Of a DNA stretch of 64,000 nt, positions 33,707 to 42,206 are shown one piece after another (within the stretch, counting starts at the first letter, position 1; every line of letters begins with the position of its first letter). Below the pieces are notes generated by a model. That model did not search any database and was not told where the DNA came from. It saw nothing but the letters and a program-made list of their open reading frames with translations. Both the position numbers and the translations under genes were made by a program. This DNA comes from an uncultured Acidimicrobiaceae bacterium (GTDB taxonomy: Bacteria; Actinomycetota; Acidimicrobiia; Acidimicrobiales; Ilumatobacteraceae): NCBI GenBank assembly GCA_903919455.1, contig CAIXIJ010000110.1:1-64000 (forward strand). The letters are read 5' to 3'.

Positions 33707-34737
33707 GCGCTGGTTGCGCTGCGCACGCTGACGGGGGCGTCGCCGCCCACGAGCGGATGGTGGCAGGCCACGAAGTGGCCGACGCCGATCTCACGCAACT
33801 GCGGCTCTTCCGAGCGGCAGCGATCGTCGGCGGCGGGGCATCGAGGATTGAAGCGACAGCCAGCCGGCGGCAGGACGGGGGAGGGCGGCTCGCCTTCGAT
33901 GGCGACCTTGTGGATGGCCACCTCAGGGTCGGGCACTGGAATGGAGTCGAGCAACACCTTCGTGTAGTGGTGCGCAGGCTGCTGGTAGAGCCCGTCACTG
34001 GGTGCCACCTCGCAGATCTTGCCCAGGTACATCACCGCAATGCGGTCGCTGATGTTCTTCACCACGGCGAGGTCGTGAGCAATGAAGATGAGCGTGAGGC
34101 CGTGCTTTGCCTTCAGGTCTTCCAGAAGGTTCAGCACCTGGGCCTGCACGGACACGTCGAGTGCGCTGACGGGCTCGTCGCAGATGATCAGGGTGGGATC
34201 CAGCACCAGGGAGCGAGCAATCGAGATGCGCTGGCACTGACCGCCGGAGAACTGGTGAGGTTGGCTCTCGGCGGCGCGATCGGGGTCGATGCCGACTTCA
34301 GACAACAGTGAGTCCACCTTGGTGGCACGCTCGGCGTTGCTGCCACGCTTCCAGATGGTAAGTGGCTCCATCACGATGTCGCGCACCTTGCGGCGCGGGT
34401 TCAGCGACGAGATGGGGTCCTGGAAGATCATCTGCATCCGGGTGCGAGCTTCACGCATATCGGCAAGCGACATGTTCGTGAGTTCGTTGCCTTCAAAGAC
34501 CACCGAGCCACCCTCGGGTCGGCGCAGCTGCATGATGGCGCGGCCCGTGGTGCTCTTACCGCATCCGCTCTCGCCCACCAGGCCGAGAGTTTCTCCGCGC
34601 AGCACGTCGAGGCTGATGCCGCTGACGGCATTCACCTTCAGGCCGGTGCGTCCCACGGGGAACTCCACCGTGAGATCCTCCACCCGCAGCAGCACGTCGG
34701 GGGAGTTGCGCAAGTGCGCCTTGCCGGTACCGGCCAT
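33703..34737 (-). CDS. Oligopeptide-type ABC transporter ATP-binding protein (DppF/OppF)
   Basis: A 344-residue ATPase: Walker A GESGCGKSTTGRA, Q-loop MIFQDPISSLNPRRKV, signature FSGGQCQRISIARSL, Walker B LIICDEPVSALDVSV and H-loop FIAHDLAVV. The C-terminal oligopeptide/dipeptide extension has the Cys-rich motif GCRFNPRCPAADDRC. It is the last gene of the importer operon, with a single base between its start and the previous stop. Works as heterodimer with the ATPase at 34739-35818 to drive uptake of peptides or similar solutes. Confidence 0.93.
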   Translation of the reverse strand: MAGTGKAHLRNSPDVLLRVEDLTVEFPVGRTGLKVNAVSGISLDVLRGETLGLVGESGCGKSTTGRAIMQLRRPEGGSVVFEGNELTNMSLADMREARTRMQMIFQDPISSLNPRRKVRDIVMEPLTIWKRGSNAERATKVDSLLSEVGIDPDRAAESQPHQFSGGQCQRISIARSLVLDPTLIICDEPVSALDVSVQAQVLNLLEDLKAKHGLTLIFIAHDLAVVKNISDRIAVMYLGKICEVAPSDGLYQQPAHHYTKVLLDSIPVPDPEVAIHKVAIEGEPPSPVLPPAGCRFNPRCPAADDRCRSEEPQLREIGVGHFVACHHPLVGGDAPVSVRSATSA

Positions 34738-34738
34738 C

Positions 34739-35814
<1,076 letters not shown>

Positions 35815-35818
<4 letters not shown>

Positions 35819-36774
35819 ACCGCCGCCTCCCGCACGTCGAAGCGGCGAGCCAGACGGTCGCCGATGAGGTTGAACGACAACACCGTGAGGAAGAGCATGA
35901 TGCACGGGAAGATCGTGGCCCACCATGCTTTCTCGAGCCGGTTTCTGTTGGCGTTGATCATGAAGCCCCACGAGGTCTCGAGGCCCAGACCGAGGAAGGC
36001 CAGAGCGCCCTCGGCGGCGATGAGGATACCGAGGCCGGTGGCGGCGACGGTGACCATCGCCGGAATGAGGTTCGGCAGGATCTCCTTGAAGAGGATCCGC
36101 ATGTTGCCGGCACCGAGGCTGCGTCCGGCGAGCACGAACTCTCGCTCTCGCAGCGCCATCGTTTGGGCTCGCACGATGCGAGCCAGGGGAGCGATGGCCA
36201 GGATGCTCAAGGTGAGGATGATCTGCCACAGACGGCTCATCCATCCGAGGAACGTGAAGTCGAGCTTGATGTCGTCGAGTCGGCGCACCACCATGATGGC
36301 CAGCACCAACGCCGGGATGGCCAGCAGGCAGTCGATGAGCACCGAGATCACCCGGTCGGTCTTGCCGCGGAAGTAGCCGGCGAGCATGCCGAGGGCGCCG
36401 CCCACGAACAGGCCGATGGCGGTGGAGGAAATGCCGATCCAGAGCGTGTAGCGGGCGTAATAGATGCAACGTGCGAACACGTCGAAGCCGTTGCCGTCGG
36501 TGCCCCACCAGGCATCCCAGCCAGGTCCGAGCTTGTAGTTGCTCATCAACTTGCCGTTCACGCGCACCTTGGTGTCGGCGTTGCGGATGAACGGCAGCCA
36601 GTCGGCAAAGACCGTCAAGAAGAGCAGCACGATGAGGAACGTGGCACCGAAGAGCACGCCGAACTTCGGTACGCGCCTGCGGCGCACGCGCTTGAAACGG
36701 GCATCGATCTGATCGTCGATGGTGGCGCCGGGAGTGTGGGTCACCGCATCGGTGAATTCAGTCGTCTCGGTCAT
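35815..36774 (-). CDS. Oligopeptide-type ABC transporter permease (DppC/OppC)
   Basis: A 319-residue permease with the DppC layout: one N-terminal helix (FGVLFGATFLIVLLFLTVFA), a periplasmic loop with LGPGWDAWWGTDGNGFDVFA, then five helices. The EAA-type coupling loop is REREFVLAGRSLGAGNMRIL. LGTDxxGRD of many family members appears here as GTDGNGFD. It follows the DppB-like gene by only a few bases. Confidence 0.92.
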
Positions 36775-36778
36775 GAGG

Positions 36779-37747
36779 TCACCCCAGTGCTCGGGCTTGG
36801 CGGATACGGGGATCGATGAGTGCGTACGAGAGGTCGACCAGCAGGTTCACGACCACCACGATGAGCACGATGATGGCCACAAAACTCTGCACGGTGAAAA
36901 GGTCGGCGGAGAGCACCGACACCACCAGCTGAGAGCCGAGACCATCGAGGTCGAAGAGTGATTCCACCAACACGGCGGAACCGATGAGTGCGCCGAGCTG
37001 TGTTCCCACGGCGGTGACGAGGGAGAACAGCGAGTTACGAAGGCCGTGCTTCCACACCACTCGGCGTGGCGGCACTCCCTTCGCGCTGGCAAGGGTGATG
37101 AAGTCGCTCTGCAGCGTCATCACCATGTCGGCACGCAGGAGGCGGGTGTAGATGGCAGCGACAGGAATGGTGAGCGTGAGCGTGGGCAGGAAGAAGTTCA
37201 TGAAGTGCTCATGGAGGTCGTCCCACGGATAGATCTTGTCGCCGATGCTGGGGAACCAGCCGAGCTGCACCACGAAGATCAGCTTCAGGAACACGCCGAG
37301 CACGATGCCCGGAACACCCACGGCAATGAAGGTGGCCATGCTGCCGACCTTGTCGAACGGGCGGTCTCGCCGGTAGGCCTGCGTGACTGCCAGTGGGATG
37401 GCGATGAGCAGGCCGAACACGTTCGCGTAGAGGCCCAACAACACGGTGGTCCAGACACGCGGCTTGAGCAGGTCGGCCACGCTCTGACCGGCCTGCGGCG
37501 AGAAGCCGAGGTCGAAGTGGAACACAAGGTTCTTCAACCAGGTGAGGTACTGGGAGATGAAGTTCGCATCGAGGTTGTACTGCTGGATCAGCGCATCGGA
37601 CTCTTCAGGCTTCAGCGGTCGGCCGGCAAGTTTGATGGCCAATTCCTGGGCGTTACTGGACCCGACGCGCATCACGACGAGCACCACGAAGGTGACGATG
37701 ACGAACACCAGCAGAAGTTGGAGGAACCGTTGGAAGAAGTAGCGCAC
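36779..37747 (-). CDS. Oligopeptide-type ABC transporter permease (DppB/OppB)
   Basis: A 322-residue permease. GTG 37747 gives the usual N-terminus of DppB (VRYFFQRFLQLLLVFVIVTF); an in-frame start at 37786 would add 13 atypical residues. The large first periplasmic loop, six helices and the EAA motif (TLASAKGVPPRRVVWKHGLR) are present. The gene is separated from the binding-protein gene by 97 bases that carry a strong hairpin. Confidence 0.92.
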   Translation of the reverse strand: MRYFFQRFLQLLLVFVIVTFVVLVVMRVGSSNAQELAIKLAGRPLKPEESDALIQQYNLDANFISQYLTWLKNLVFHFDLGFSPQAGQSVADLLKPRVWTTVLLGLYANVFGLLIAIPLAVTQAYRRDRPFDKVGSMATFIAVGVPGIVLGVFLKLIFVVQLGWFPSIGDKIYPWDDLHEHFMNFFLPTLTLTIPVAAIYTRLLRADMVMTLQSDFITLASAKGVPPRRVVWKHGLRNSLFSLVTAVGTQLGALIGSAVLVESLFDLDGLGSQLVVSVLSADLFTVQSFVAIIVLIVVVVNLLVDLSYALIDPRIRQARALG

Positions 37748-37785
37748 GCAGACCTCGAGAAACGAAAGAGGACAGGACAGAGGCA

Positions 37786-37817
37786 CAGGGAGGGGCGGCC
37801 GAAGCCACCCCTCCCTG
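37786..37817 (-). terminator. Intercistronic hairpin with UUCG tetraloop after binding-protein gene
   Basis: A 14-bp stem (37786-37799 with 37804-37817, one G-U type pair) closed on the minus-strand RNA by a C(UUCG)G tetraloop. It lies between the binding-protein stop and the first permease start and has no T-tract. It probably stabilises the upstream mRNA or partly terminates, so that the binding protein is made in excess. Confidence 0.65.
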
Positions 37818-37844
37818 GCACCTCACAAGGTGATCACTGAGTGA

Positions 37845-39653
37845 TCAGGCGGCCGGGTCGATCCAGACTGCCTGAGTCCAGAACTGACCGGAGAAGCCGG
37901 CGCCGTCACGAGACGGGGTTCCGTCGGGCAGGATCCAGTTGCCGCCAAGGCCCTTCACTCCGGGCTTGTGGGGGGTGCCCCACAGGGTCCAGCTGGTCGG
38001 GATTTGGTAGCACTGGGCTGCCATCTGCTTGTTCACCGATTCGGCGGCGGCGGTGGCGGCGGCCGGGTCGGTCGCGCTACGTGCGTCCTCGAGGCCCTTG
38101 TCGACGATCGGATCCTTGATACGACCGAAGTTCAGAGCCAGCGAGCCATCGGGTGCGGCGTTGGCCGAGTGCCACCAGAAGTACTGGCTGTCGACGACGA
38201 CGCCGGCGTGGTTACGCCAGCCGTACGTGAAGAAGCCGGGATCGCCGAACAGGGCGTTGGTGATGAACGAGTCCTGCGGCACCTGCGTGTAGGTGAACTT
38301 CACGCCGATGGCCTCCCAGTAACCCTTCAGCAGCTCCGCAACCTGGGCGTTGATCGCCGAGGTGGTGGTGCCGTAGTCGACGGCCACAGGGCCGTTGGCG
38401 GCCACGTATTCGTCGATCATCTTCTTGGCCGTGTCGGGGTCGAAGGAGACGAAGCCACCGTTGTCCTCGAGGTAGCCCTGCTGGCCGGGCGAGAACAGAC
38501 CGTTCGCCGGCTTGAGGATGCCACCGGCGGTGGCGTCGATGAGCTCCTGGCGATCGATGGCGAGCGAGAGTGCGCAACGAACGTTCTTGTCCTGCAGCGG
38601 GCCCGGCTTGTCGAGGTCGATGAGGATGTAGTTCGTCTCGGTGAGCGTGTCCTGCTCGACCATCGGGAAGGCGTCAGCCTCTTCGCGGAAGTCGGTGATG
38701 ACCTGTGCGGCCGACGTCGAGAAGATGTCGATGTCGCCGTTGCGCAAAGCGTCAGCAGCCGTCTCGCTGTCTTCGATGACGCGGAACTCGACACCGTCGA
38801 GGTAGGGCAGCTGGTTGTCGTCGGCGTCCTTCTGCCAGTAGTCGGGGTTGCGCTTCACGACGAGCTTGTCGCGCGGGGCGTAGCTCTCCACGATGAAGGG
38901 GCCGGTGCCCACGGCAAGCGTCTGGTCGGCCTTGCCCGCAGTTACGTCGTCGAGCCACTTCGGCGAGGCGATGAGGCCCCACTGGGTGCTCAGTGCGAGC
39001 GGGAGGTTTGGCCAAGTGAGCGGCTTGGTGACATCGCCGTTGAAACCGGTCTTGATCTGGAACGTCATGTCGCCGGTGACGGTGATGTCGAGCGAGCCGT
39101 CGGCGTTGTGGGCGATGTCCTTCAGCGCGGCGCCGAGGAGCAGGCCCTGGCCCGACACCTGCAGGTTCTTCACGATGGCGGCCGCGTCGAGCGGGGTGCC
39201 GTCGTGGAACTTCACGTCCGGGCGAACATTGAAGTCCCACACAGTGAAATCGTCGTTGTGCGTCCAGTCGGTGACGAGGATGCCGTGCGGCTGGAGGTCT
39301 TCGCCCAGTACGACCACCGGGTCGTAGAACGAGCGAGCGCGCTGCTGGCAGTAGCTATCGCACTGCATGGCGGCGGGCGTCCAGGCGTTGGCCACTTCGG
39401 CTTCGCCGCTCACGATGAGCGTGCCGCCGTAGACCGGCTTGGCTGCTGCCTCTGTGGTTTCCGGAGCCACTGTGGTCTCGGCGCCGGAGGCCACTGTGGT
39501 CTCGGCGCCGGAGGCGACGGTGGTCTCAGTGGTGTCGCCACCACTGGTCGTACCGTCATCCTTCTTGGAGCAGGCAGCGGTGATGAGCCCAAGGCTGATC
39601 AGCGCCACTGCGATGAACCGACCGGCCTTGCCGGACGGGCGAGTGTTTCGCAC
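37845..39653 (-). CDS. Oligopeptide-type ABC transporter substrate-binding lipoprotein
   Basis: A 602-residue SBP_bac_5 protein (DppA/OppA family). GTG 39653 has a GGGGGA ribosome binding site 6-8 bases upstream; upstream in-frame ATGs are rejected. The signal peptide ends in the lipobox LITAAC, so it is a membrane-anchored lipoprotein. A Thr/Ala/Glu linker (about residues 30-70) with a repeated SGAETTVA unit leads to the binding domain (YGGTLIVSGEAEVANAWTP, VWDFNVRPDVKFHDGTPLDA). It heads the five-gene importer operon. The ligand, peptide or other, cannot be told from sequence. Confidence 0.92.
   Translation of the reverse strand: MRNTRPSGKAGRFIAVALISLGLITAACSKKDDGTTSGGDTTETTVASGAETTVASGAETTVAPETTEAAAKPVYGGTLIVSGEAEVANAWTPAAMQCDSYCQQRARSFYDPVVVLGEDLQPHGILVTDWTHNDDFTVWDFNVRPDVKFHDGTPLDAAAIVKNLQVSGQGLLLGAALKDIAHNADGSLDITVTGDMTFQIKTGFNGDVTKPLTWPNLPLALSTQWGLIASPKWLDDVTAGKADQTLAVGTGPFIVESYAPRDKLVVKRNPDYWQKDADDNQLPYLDGVEFRVIEDSETAADALRNGDIDIFSTSAAQVITDFREEADAFPMVEQDTLTETNYILIDLDKPGPLQDKNVRCALSLAIDRQELIDATAGGILKPANGLFSPGQQGYLEDNGGFVSFDPDTAKKMIDEYVAANGPVAVDYGTTTSAINAQVAELLKGYWEAIGVKFTYTQVPQDSFITNALFGDPGFFTYGWRNHAGVVVDSQYFWWHSANAAPDGSLALNFGRIKDPIVDKGLEDARSATDPAAATAAAESVNKQMAAQCYQIPTSWTLWGTPHKPGVKGLGGNWILPDGTPSRDGAGFSGQFWTQAVWIDPAA
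39466..39527 (-). repeat. 24-bp tandem repeat in lipoprotein linker
   Basis: Two exact 24-base copies (39466-39489 and 39490-39513) and a diverged third partial copy. They encode the SGAETTVA units of the linker behind the lipobox. The repeat keeps the reading frame, so copy-number change would alter only tether length. Confidence 0.8.
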
Positions 39654-39727
39654 GTGCTTTCCCCCTTCAATCAGAAACGTTGCGTAGCCGGACTGGGCTG
39701 TGACCCCCATCACACCCGGCGATCCGC

Positions 39728-39755
39728 ACCTTAGTCACAACCGAGCGCATTGCAA
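39728..39755 (-). promoter_or_regulatory. Candidate -35/-10 promoter of the ABC importer operon
   Basis: On the minus strand TTGCAA (39750-39755) and TAAGGT (39728-39733) are separated by 16 bases, a standard housekeeping-promoter layout. It predicts a leader of about 65-70 bases before GTG 39653, consistent with the clear ribosome binding site there. Confidence 0.45.
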
Positions 39756-39764
39756 GAACACAGA

Positions 39765-39770
39765 GATACT
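39765..39770 (+). promoter_or_regulatory. -10-like GATACT, DUF5522-type gene
   Basis: GATACT ends 8 bases before GTG 39779. It lies back-to-back with the importer promoter on the other strand and supports 39779 as the start. Confidence 0.4.
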
Positions 39771-39778
39771 GTGCCTGC

Positions 39779-40006
39779 GTGCGGCCGTTGCGAAGCGATT
39801 TTCTGGAGGTGCCCATCCCTCGCCGCTACTCGTCAAAGCACCGGTCGTTCGCCGACGGAATGCAGCGTCACTCGGCGGCGGTGGTCGAGGGCTCGCCCAC
39901 GTACCGAGATCCGGTCACCGGATTCACCGTGTTCACGGCGAGATTTTTGGCCGATCGCGGCTACTGCTGCGCCAGTGGCTGTCGGCACTGCCCGTTCGAG
40001 GTCTGA
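39779..40006 (+). CDS. Small Cys-rich DUF5522-type protein
   Basis: A 75-residue protein ending in FTARFLADRGYCCASGCRHC plus PFEV. The C-terminal GYCCxSGCRHCPF block is the hallmark of DUF5522-type small proteins, with four Cys and one His that could bind a metal. The preceding TYRDPVTGFTVFT also fits the family. Function is unknown. GTG 39779 is supported by the GATACT box; an in-frame GTG at 39809 is an alternative. It is followed after 13 bases by PPK2, which has its own promoter-like box. Confidence 0.72.
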   Translation: MRPLRSDFLEVPIPRRYSSKHRSFADGMQRHSAAVVEGSPTYRDPVTGFTVFTARFLADRGYCCASGCRHCPFEV

Positions 40007-40007
40007 C

Positions 40008-40013
40008 TAGGGT
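40008..40013 (+). promoter_or_regulatory. -10-like TAGGGT, PPK2 gene
   Basis: TAGGGT ends 6 bases before ATG 40020. The box begins one base after the preceding stop codon. Confidence 0.4.
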
Positions 40014-40019
40014 TTCGGC

Positions 40020-40829
40020 ATGCCCAGCGCTCTCTCCAAGCTTCGTGTCGGCCCGAACTCCACATTGCGGTTGAAGGATCATCCCACCGATGCCACCTTC
40101 GGGTGGGAGAAGGAGTCGGCGAAGGCCGAACTCGCCGATGTCATCGCCCGAATCGATGTGCTCCAGCAGCGACTTGCCGCCGAGGGGAAGCGCAGTGTGC
40201 TGCTCGTGTTGCAGGCGATGGACGCGGCGGGCAAGGACGGCACCATCCGGGCCATCACCGCAGGTCTGAATCCTGCCGGGTTTGAGGTGGCAGGTTTCAA
40301 AGCACCCGGTGGCCCGGAGACACAGCACGATTATCTGTGGCGCGTGCATGCGGCGGTGCCGGCCAAGGGTCGTGTCGGGATCTTCAACCGCAGCCACTAC
40401 GAAGATGTGCTCATCGTTCGAGTGAAGGGCTTCGTTCCCAAGAGTGTCTGGTCGCGGCGCTTCGCCCACATCACCGCATTCGAGCAATTGCTTGCCGATG
40501 AGGGCACCACGATCGTGAAGGTGTTTCTCAACGTGTCGAAGGAGGAGCAACGTCAACGTCTTCAGGAGCGGATCGACGACCCGGAGAAGCGGTGGAAGTT
40601 CCGCAAGGGCGACCTCGACGATCGGGCGTTGTGGCCGAAGTACCAGGAGGCCTATCAGGACGCCATTCGTCGCACCAGCACGGCAGTGGCGCCTTGGTAT
40701 GTGGTTCCCGCAGACCGCAACTGGGTGCGGAACTTGGCCGTTGCAAAGATCTTGCTCGAGACGCTCGAACGCATGAATCCGAAGCTCCCTCCCCCCGAGG
40801 ACGGCATCGAGGGCCTCATCGTGGAGTGA
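40020..40829 (+). CDS. ppk2: Polyphosphate kinase 2 family phosphotransferase
   Basis: A 269-residue one-domain PPK2. It transfers phosphate between polyphosphate and nucleotides. Walker A is MDAAGKDGTIRAI, followed by FKAPGGPETQHDYLWR, the Walker B-type block GIFNRSHYEDVLIVRV and the lid region with RQRLQERIDDPEKRWKF. Length and the N-terminal KLRVGPNSTLRLKDHPTDAT extension match the PPK2-related subgroup that mostly phosphorylates nucleoside mono- or diphosphates. The exact nucleotide specificity cannot be read. Confidence 0.9.
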   Translation: MPSALSKLRVGPNSTLRLKDHPTDATFGWEKESAKAELADVIARIDVLQQRLAAEGKRSVLLVLQAMDAAGKDGTIRAITAGLNPAGFEVAGFKAPGGPETQHDYLWRVHAAVPAKGRVGIFNRSHYEDVLIVRVKGFVPKSVWSRRFAHITAFEQLLADEGTTIVKVFLNVSKEEQRQRLQERIDDPEKRWKFRKGDLDDRALWPKYQEAYQDAIRRTSTAVAPWYVVPADRNWVRNLAVAKILLETLERMNPKLPPPEDGIEGLIVE

Positions 40830-40843
40830 ACCCACGGACGAGC

Positions 40844-40861
40844 CTTTACGAAATGTAAAGT
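40844..40861 (+). promoter_or_regulatory. Inverted repeat overlapping -10 box of the molybdoenzyme operon
   Basis: CTTTAC-GAAAT-GTAAAG (40844-40860) is a perfect 6+6 palindrome. Its right arm runs into TAAAGT (40856-40861), which ends 9 bases before ATG 40871 and looks like the -10 box. A regulator bound here would cover the promoter, so this is a good candidate operator. Confidence 0.5.
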
Positions 40862-40870
40862 CCTAGGAAC

Positions 40871-41722
40871 ATGTCCGTACTCGTGCCCACCTCCCTCGTC
40901 GACGCCCTGCAGGCGTTGGCCGAACACCCCGACGCCACCGTGCTCGCAGGTGGCACCGACCTGATGGTCGAGCTCAACGGCGGCCATCGCCGAGCGTCGT
41001 CGGTAGTCGTCGTGAACCGAGTGCCCGAACTCTGCACATGGCGCCACGACCCGGTGTCGCGCACGCTTCGCCTTGGTGCCGGCGTGACGTATGCGCAGAT
41101 CGAACGCGACCCCATCGCCTCGCTGGTGCCCGGTCTGGCCGAGGCTGCCCGCACCGTGGGTTCACCGCAGATCCGCCACGCAGCCACCATTGGCGGCAAT
41201 GTAGGCACGTGTTCGCCCGCAGGCGATGGCTTACCCGTCTTGTCGGCGCTGAATGCAGAGGTGGAGCTGGTATCGGCCGAAGGGGTCCGATCGGTTCCGT
41301 TCTCTTCGTTCATGGTCGGTCCCAAGCGCACGCTGCGCGGGCCGGGGGAGCTGATCAGCGCCATCACGGTCCCCGTCGTCGACGGCTGGCAGGGATACGC
41401 GAAGGTTGGTGTCCGCAACGCGATGGTCATTGCCACTGCCAGCGCTGCAGTAGTTGCCGATTCCCGCAGGGGCACGGTGGCCATTGCGCTCGGCTCGGTG
41501 GGCCCCACCATTCTTCGTTGCCCAGAGGCGGAAGCTCACGCGATGGAGCACGCCGACTTCGGCGAACGCCGTCTCGCCCCGGAGGTCGTGAGCCACTGTT
41601 GCGAATTGGTGCGCCTCGCGTCGCGCCCCATCGACGATCATCGATCGACCGCCGCGTACCGCCGCCATGCCGTCGGTGTGCTGGCAGGTCGCCTACTGCG
41701 GAGGGCCTTCCCCAATGAGTGA
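40871..41722 (+). CDS. Xanthine-dehydrogenase-family FAD subunit
   Basis: The 283-residue medium subunit of a molybdenum hydroxylase. FAD-binding motifs are VLAGGTDLMVELN and the family pair AAATIGGNVGTCSPAGD-like (HAATIGGNVGTCSPAGDGL). The C-terminal CO-dehydrogenase flavoprotein domain (VGVRNAMVIATASAAV, RSTAAYRRHAVGVLAGRLL) completes it. Electrons pass from the Mo subunit through the 2Fe-2S subunit to this FAD. First gene of an M-S-L ordered operon, overlapping the next gene by 8 bases. Confidence 0.9.
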   Translation: MSVLVPTSLVDALQALAEHPDATVLAGGTDLMVELNGGHRRASSVVVVNRVPELCTWRHDPVSRTLRLGAGVTYAQIERDPIASLVPGLAEAARTVGSPQIRHAATIGGNVGTCSPAGDGLPVLSALNAEVELVSAEGVRSVPFSSFMVGPKRTLRGPGELISAITVPVVDGWQGYAKVGVRNAMVIATASAAVVADSRRGTVAIALGSVGPTILRCPEAEAHAMEHADFGERRLAPEVVSHCCELVRLASRPIDDHRSTAAYRRHAVGVLAGRLLRRAFPNE

Positions 41723-42206
41723 GCCCAGCAATCTGGTGTACACGTTGCACGTGAACGGCCATGCCAGCGACGTGCGCGACGCATGGCTCGGCGAGAGCCT
41801 GCTCTATGTGTTGCGCGAGCGGCTCGGTCTGATGGGCAGCAAGGGAGCGTGCGAGCAAGGCGAGTGCGGCTCGTGCAGCGTGCTCGTGGATGGTGAACTC
41901 GTTTGCAGTTGCCTGGTGCTTGCCGCAGGCGCGGTAGGCCAGCAGATCATCACCATCGAAGGTGTCGCGCCAGCCGGTGCGCCCAGCGATGTGCAGCAGG
42001 CGTTCGTCGACGCCGGTGCTGTGCAGTGCGGTTTTTGCACGCCAGGTCTCATCATGGCCACCCACTCGTTGCTGGAACGCTCTCCGGAGCCCACCGAGTA
42101 CGAGATTCGTGAGGAGTTGTCCGGCAACATCTGTCGGTGCACCGGCTATGGCCGCATCATCGAGGCTGTACAGCGAGTGGCAGTGGCTCGCAGAGGTGCG
42201 CAATGA
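41715..42206 (+). CDS. Xanthine-dehydrogenase-family 2Fe-2S subunit
   Basis: The 163-residue small subunit. The N-terminal plant-type ferredoxin domain has GACEQGECGSCSVLVDG plus a later Cys (VCSCLVLA). The C-terminal helical domain has CGFCTPGLIMATHSLL and NICRCTGYGRIIEAV, giving both 2Fe-2S centres. ATG 41715 is chosen; a start at 41667 would lie within the FAD gene. It overlaps the large-subunit start by ATGA. Confidence 0.92.
   Translation: MSEPSNLVYTLHVNGHASDVRDAWLGESLLYVLRERLGLMGSKGACEQGECGSCSVLVDGELVCSCLVLAAGAVGQQIITIEGVAPAGAPSDVQQAFVDAGAVQCGFCTPGLIMATHSLLERSPEPTEYEIREELSGNICRCTGYGRIIEAVQRVAVARRGAQ

Noticed and set aside
39466-39527. A minisatellite or regulatory repeat
   Set aside because: The 24-base repeat keeps the reading frame and encodes a Thr/Ala/Glu linker of a lipoprotein, a common protein-level feature.
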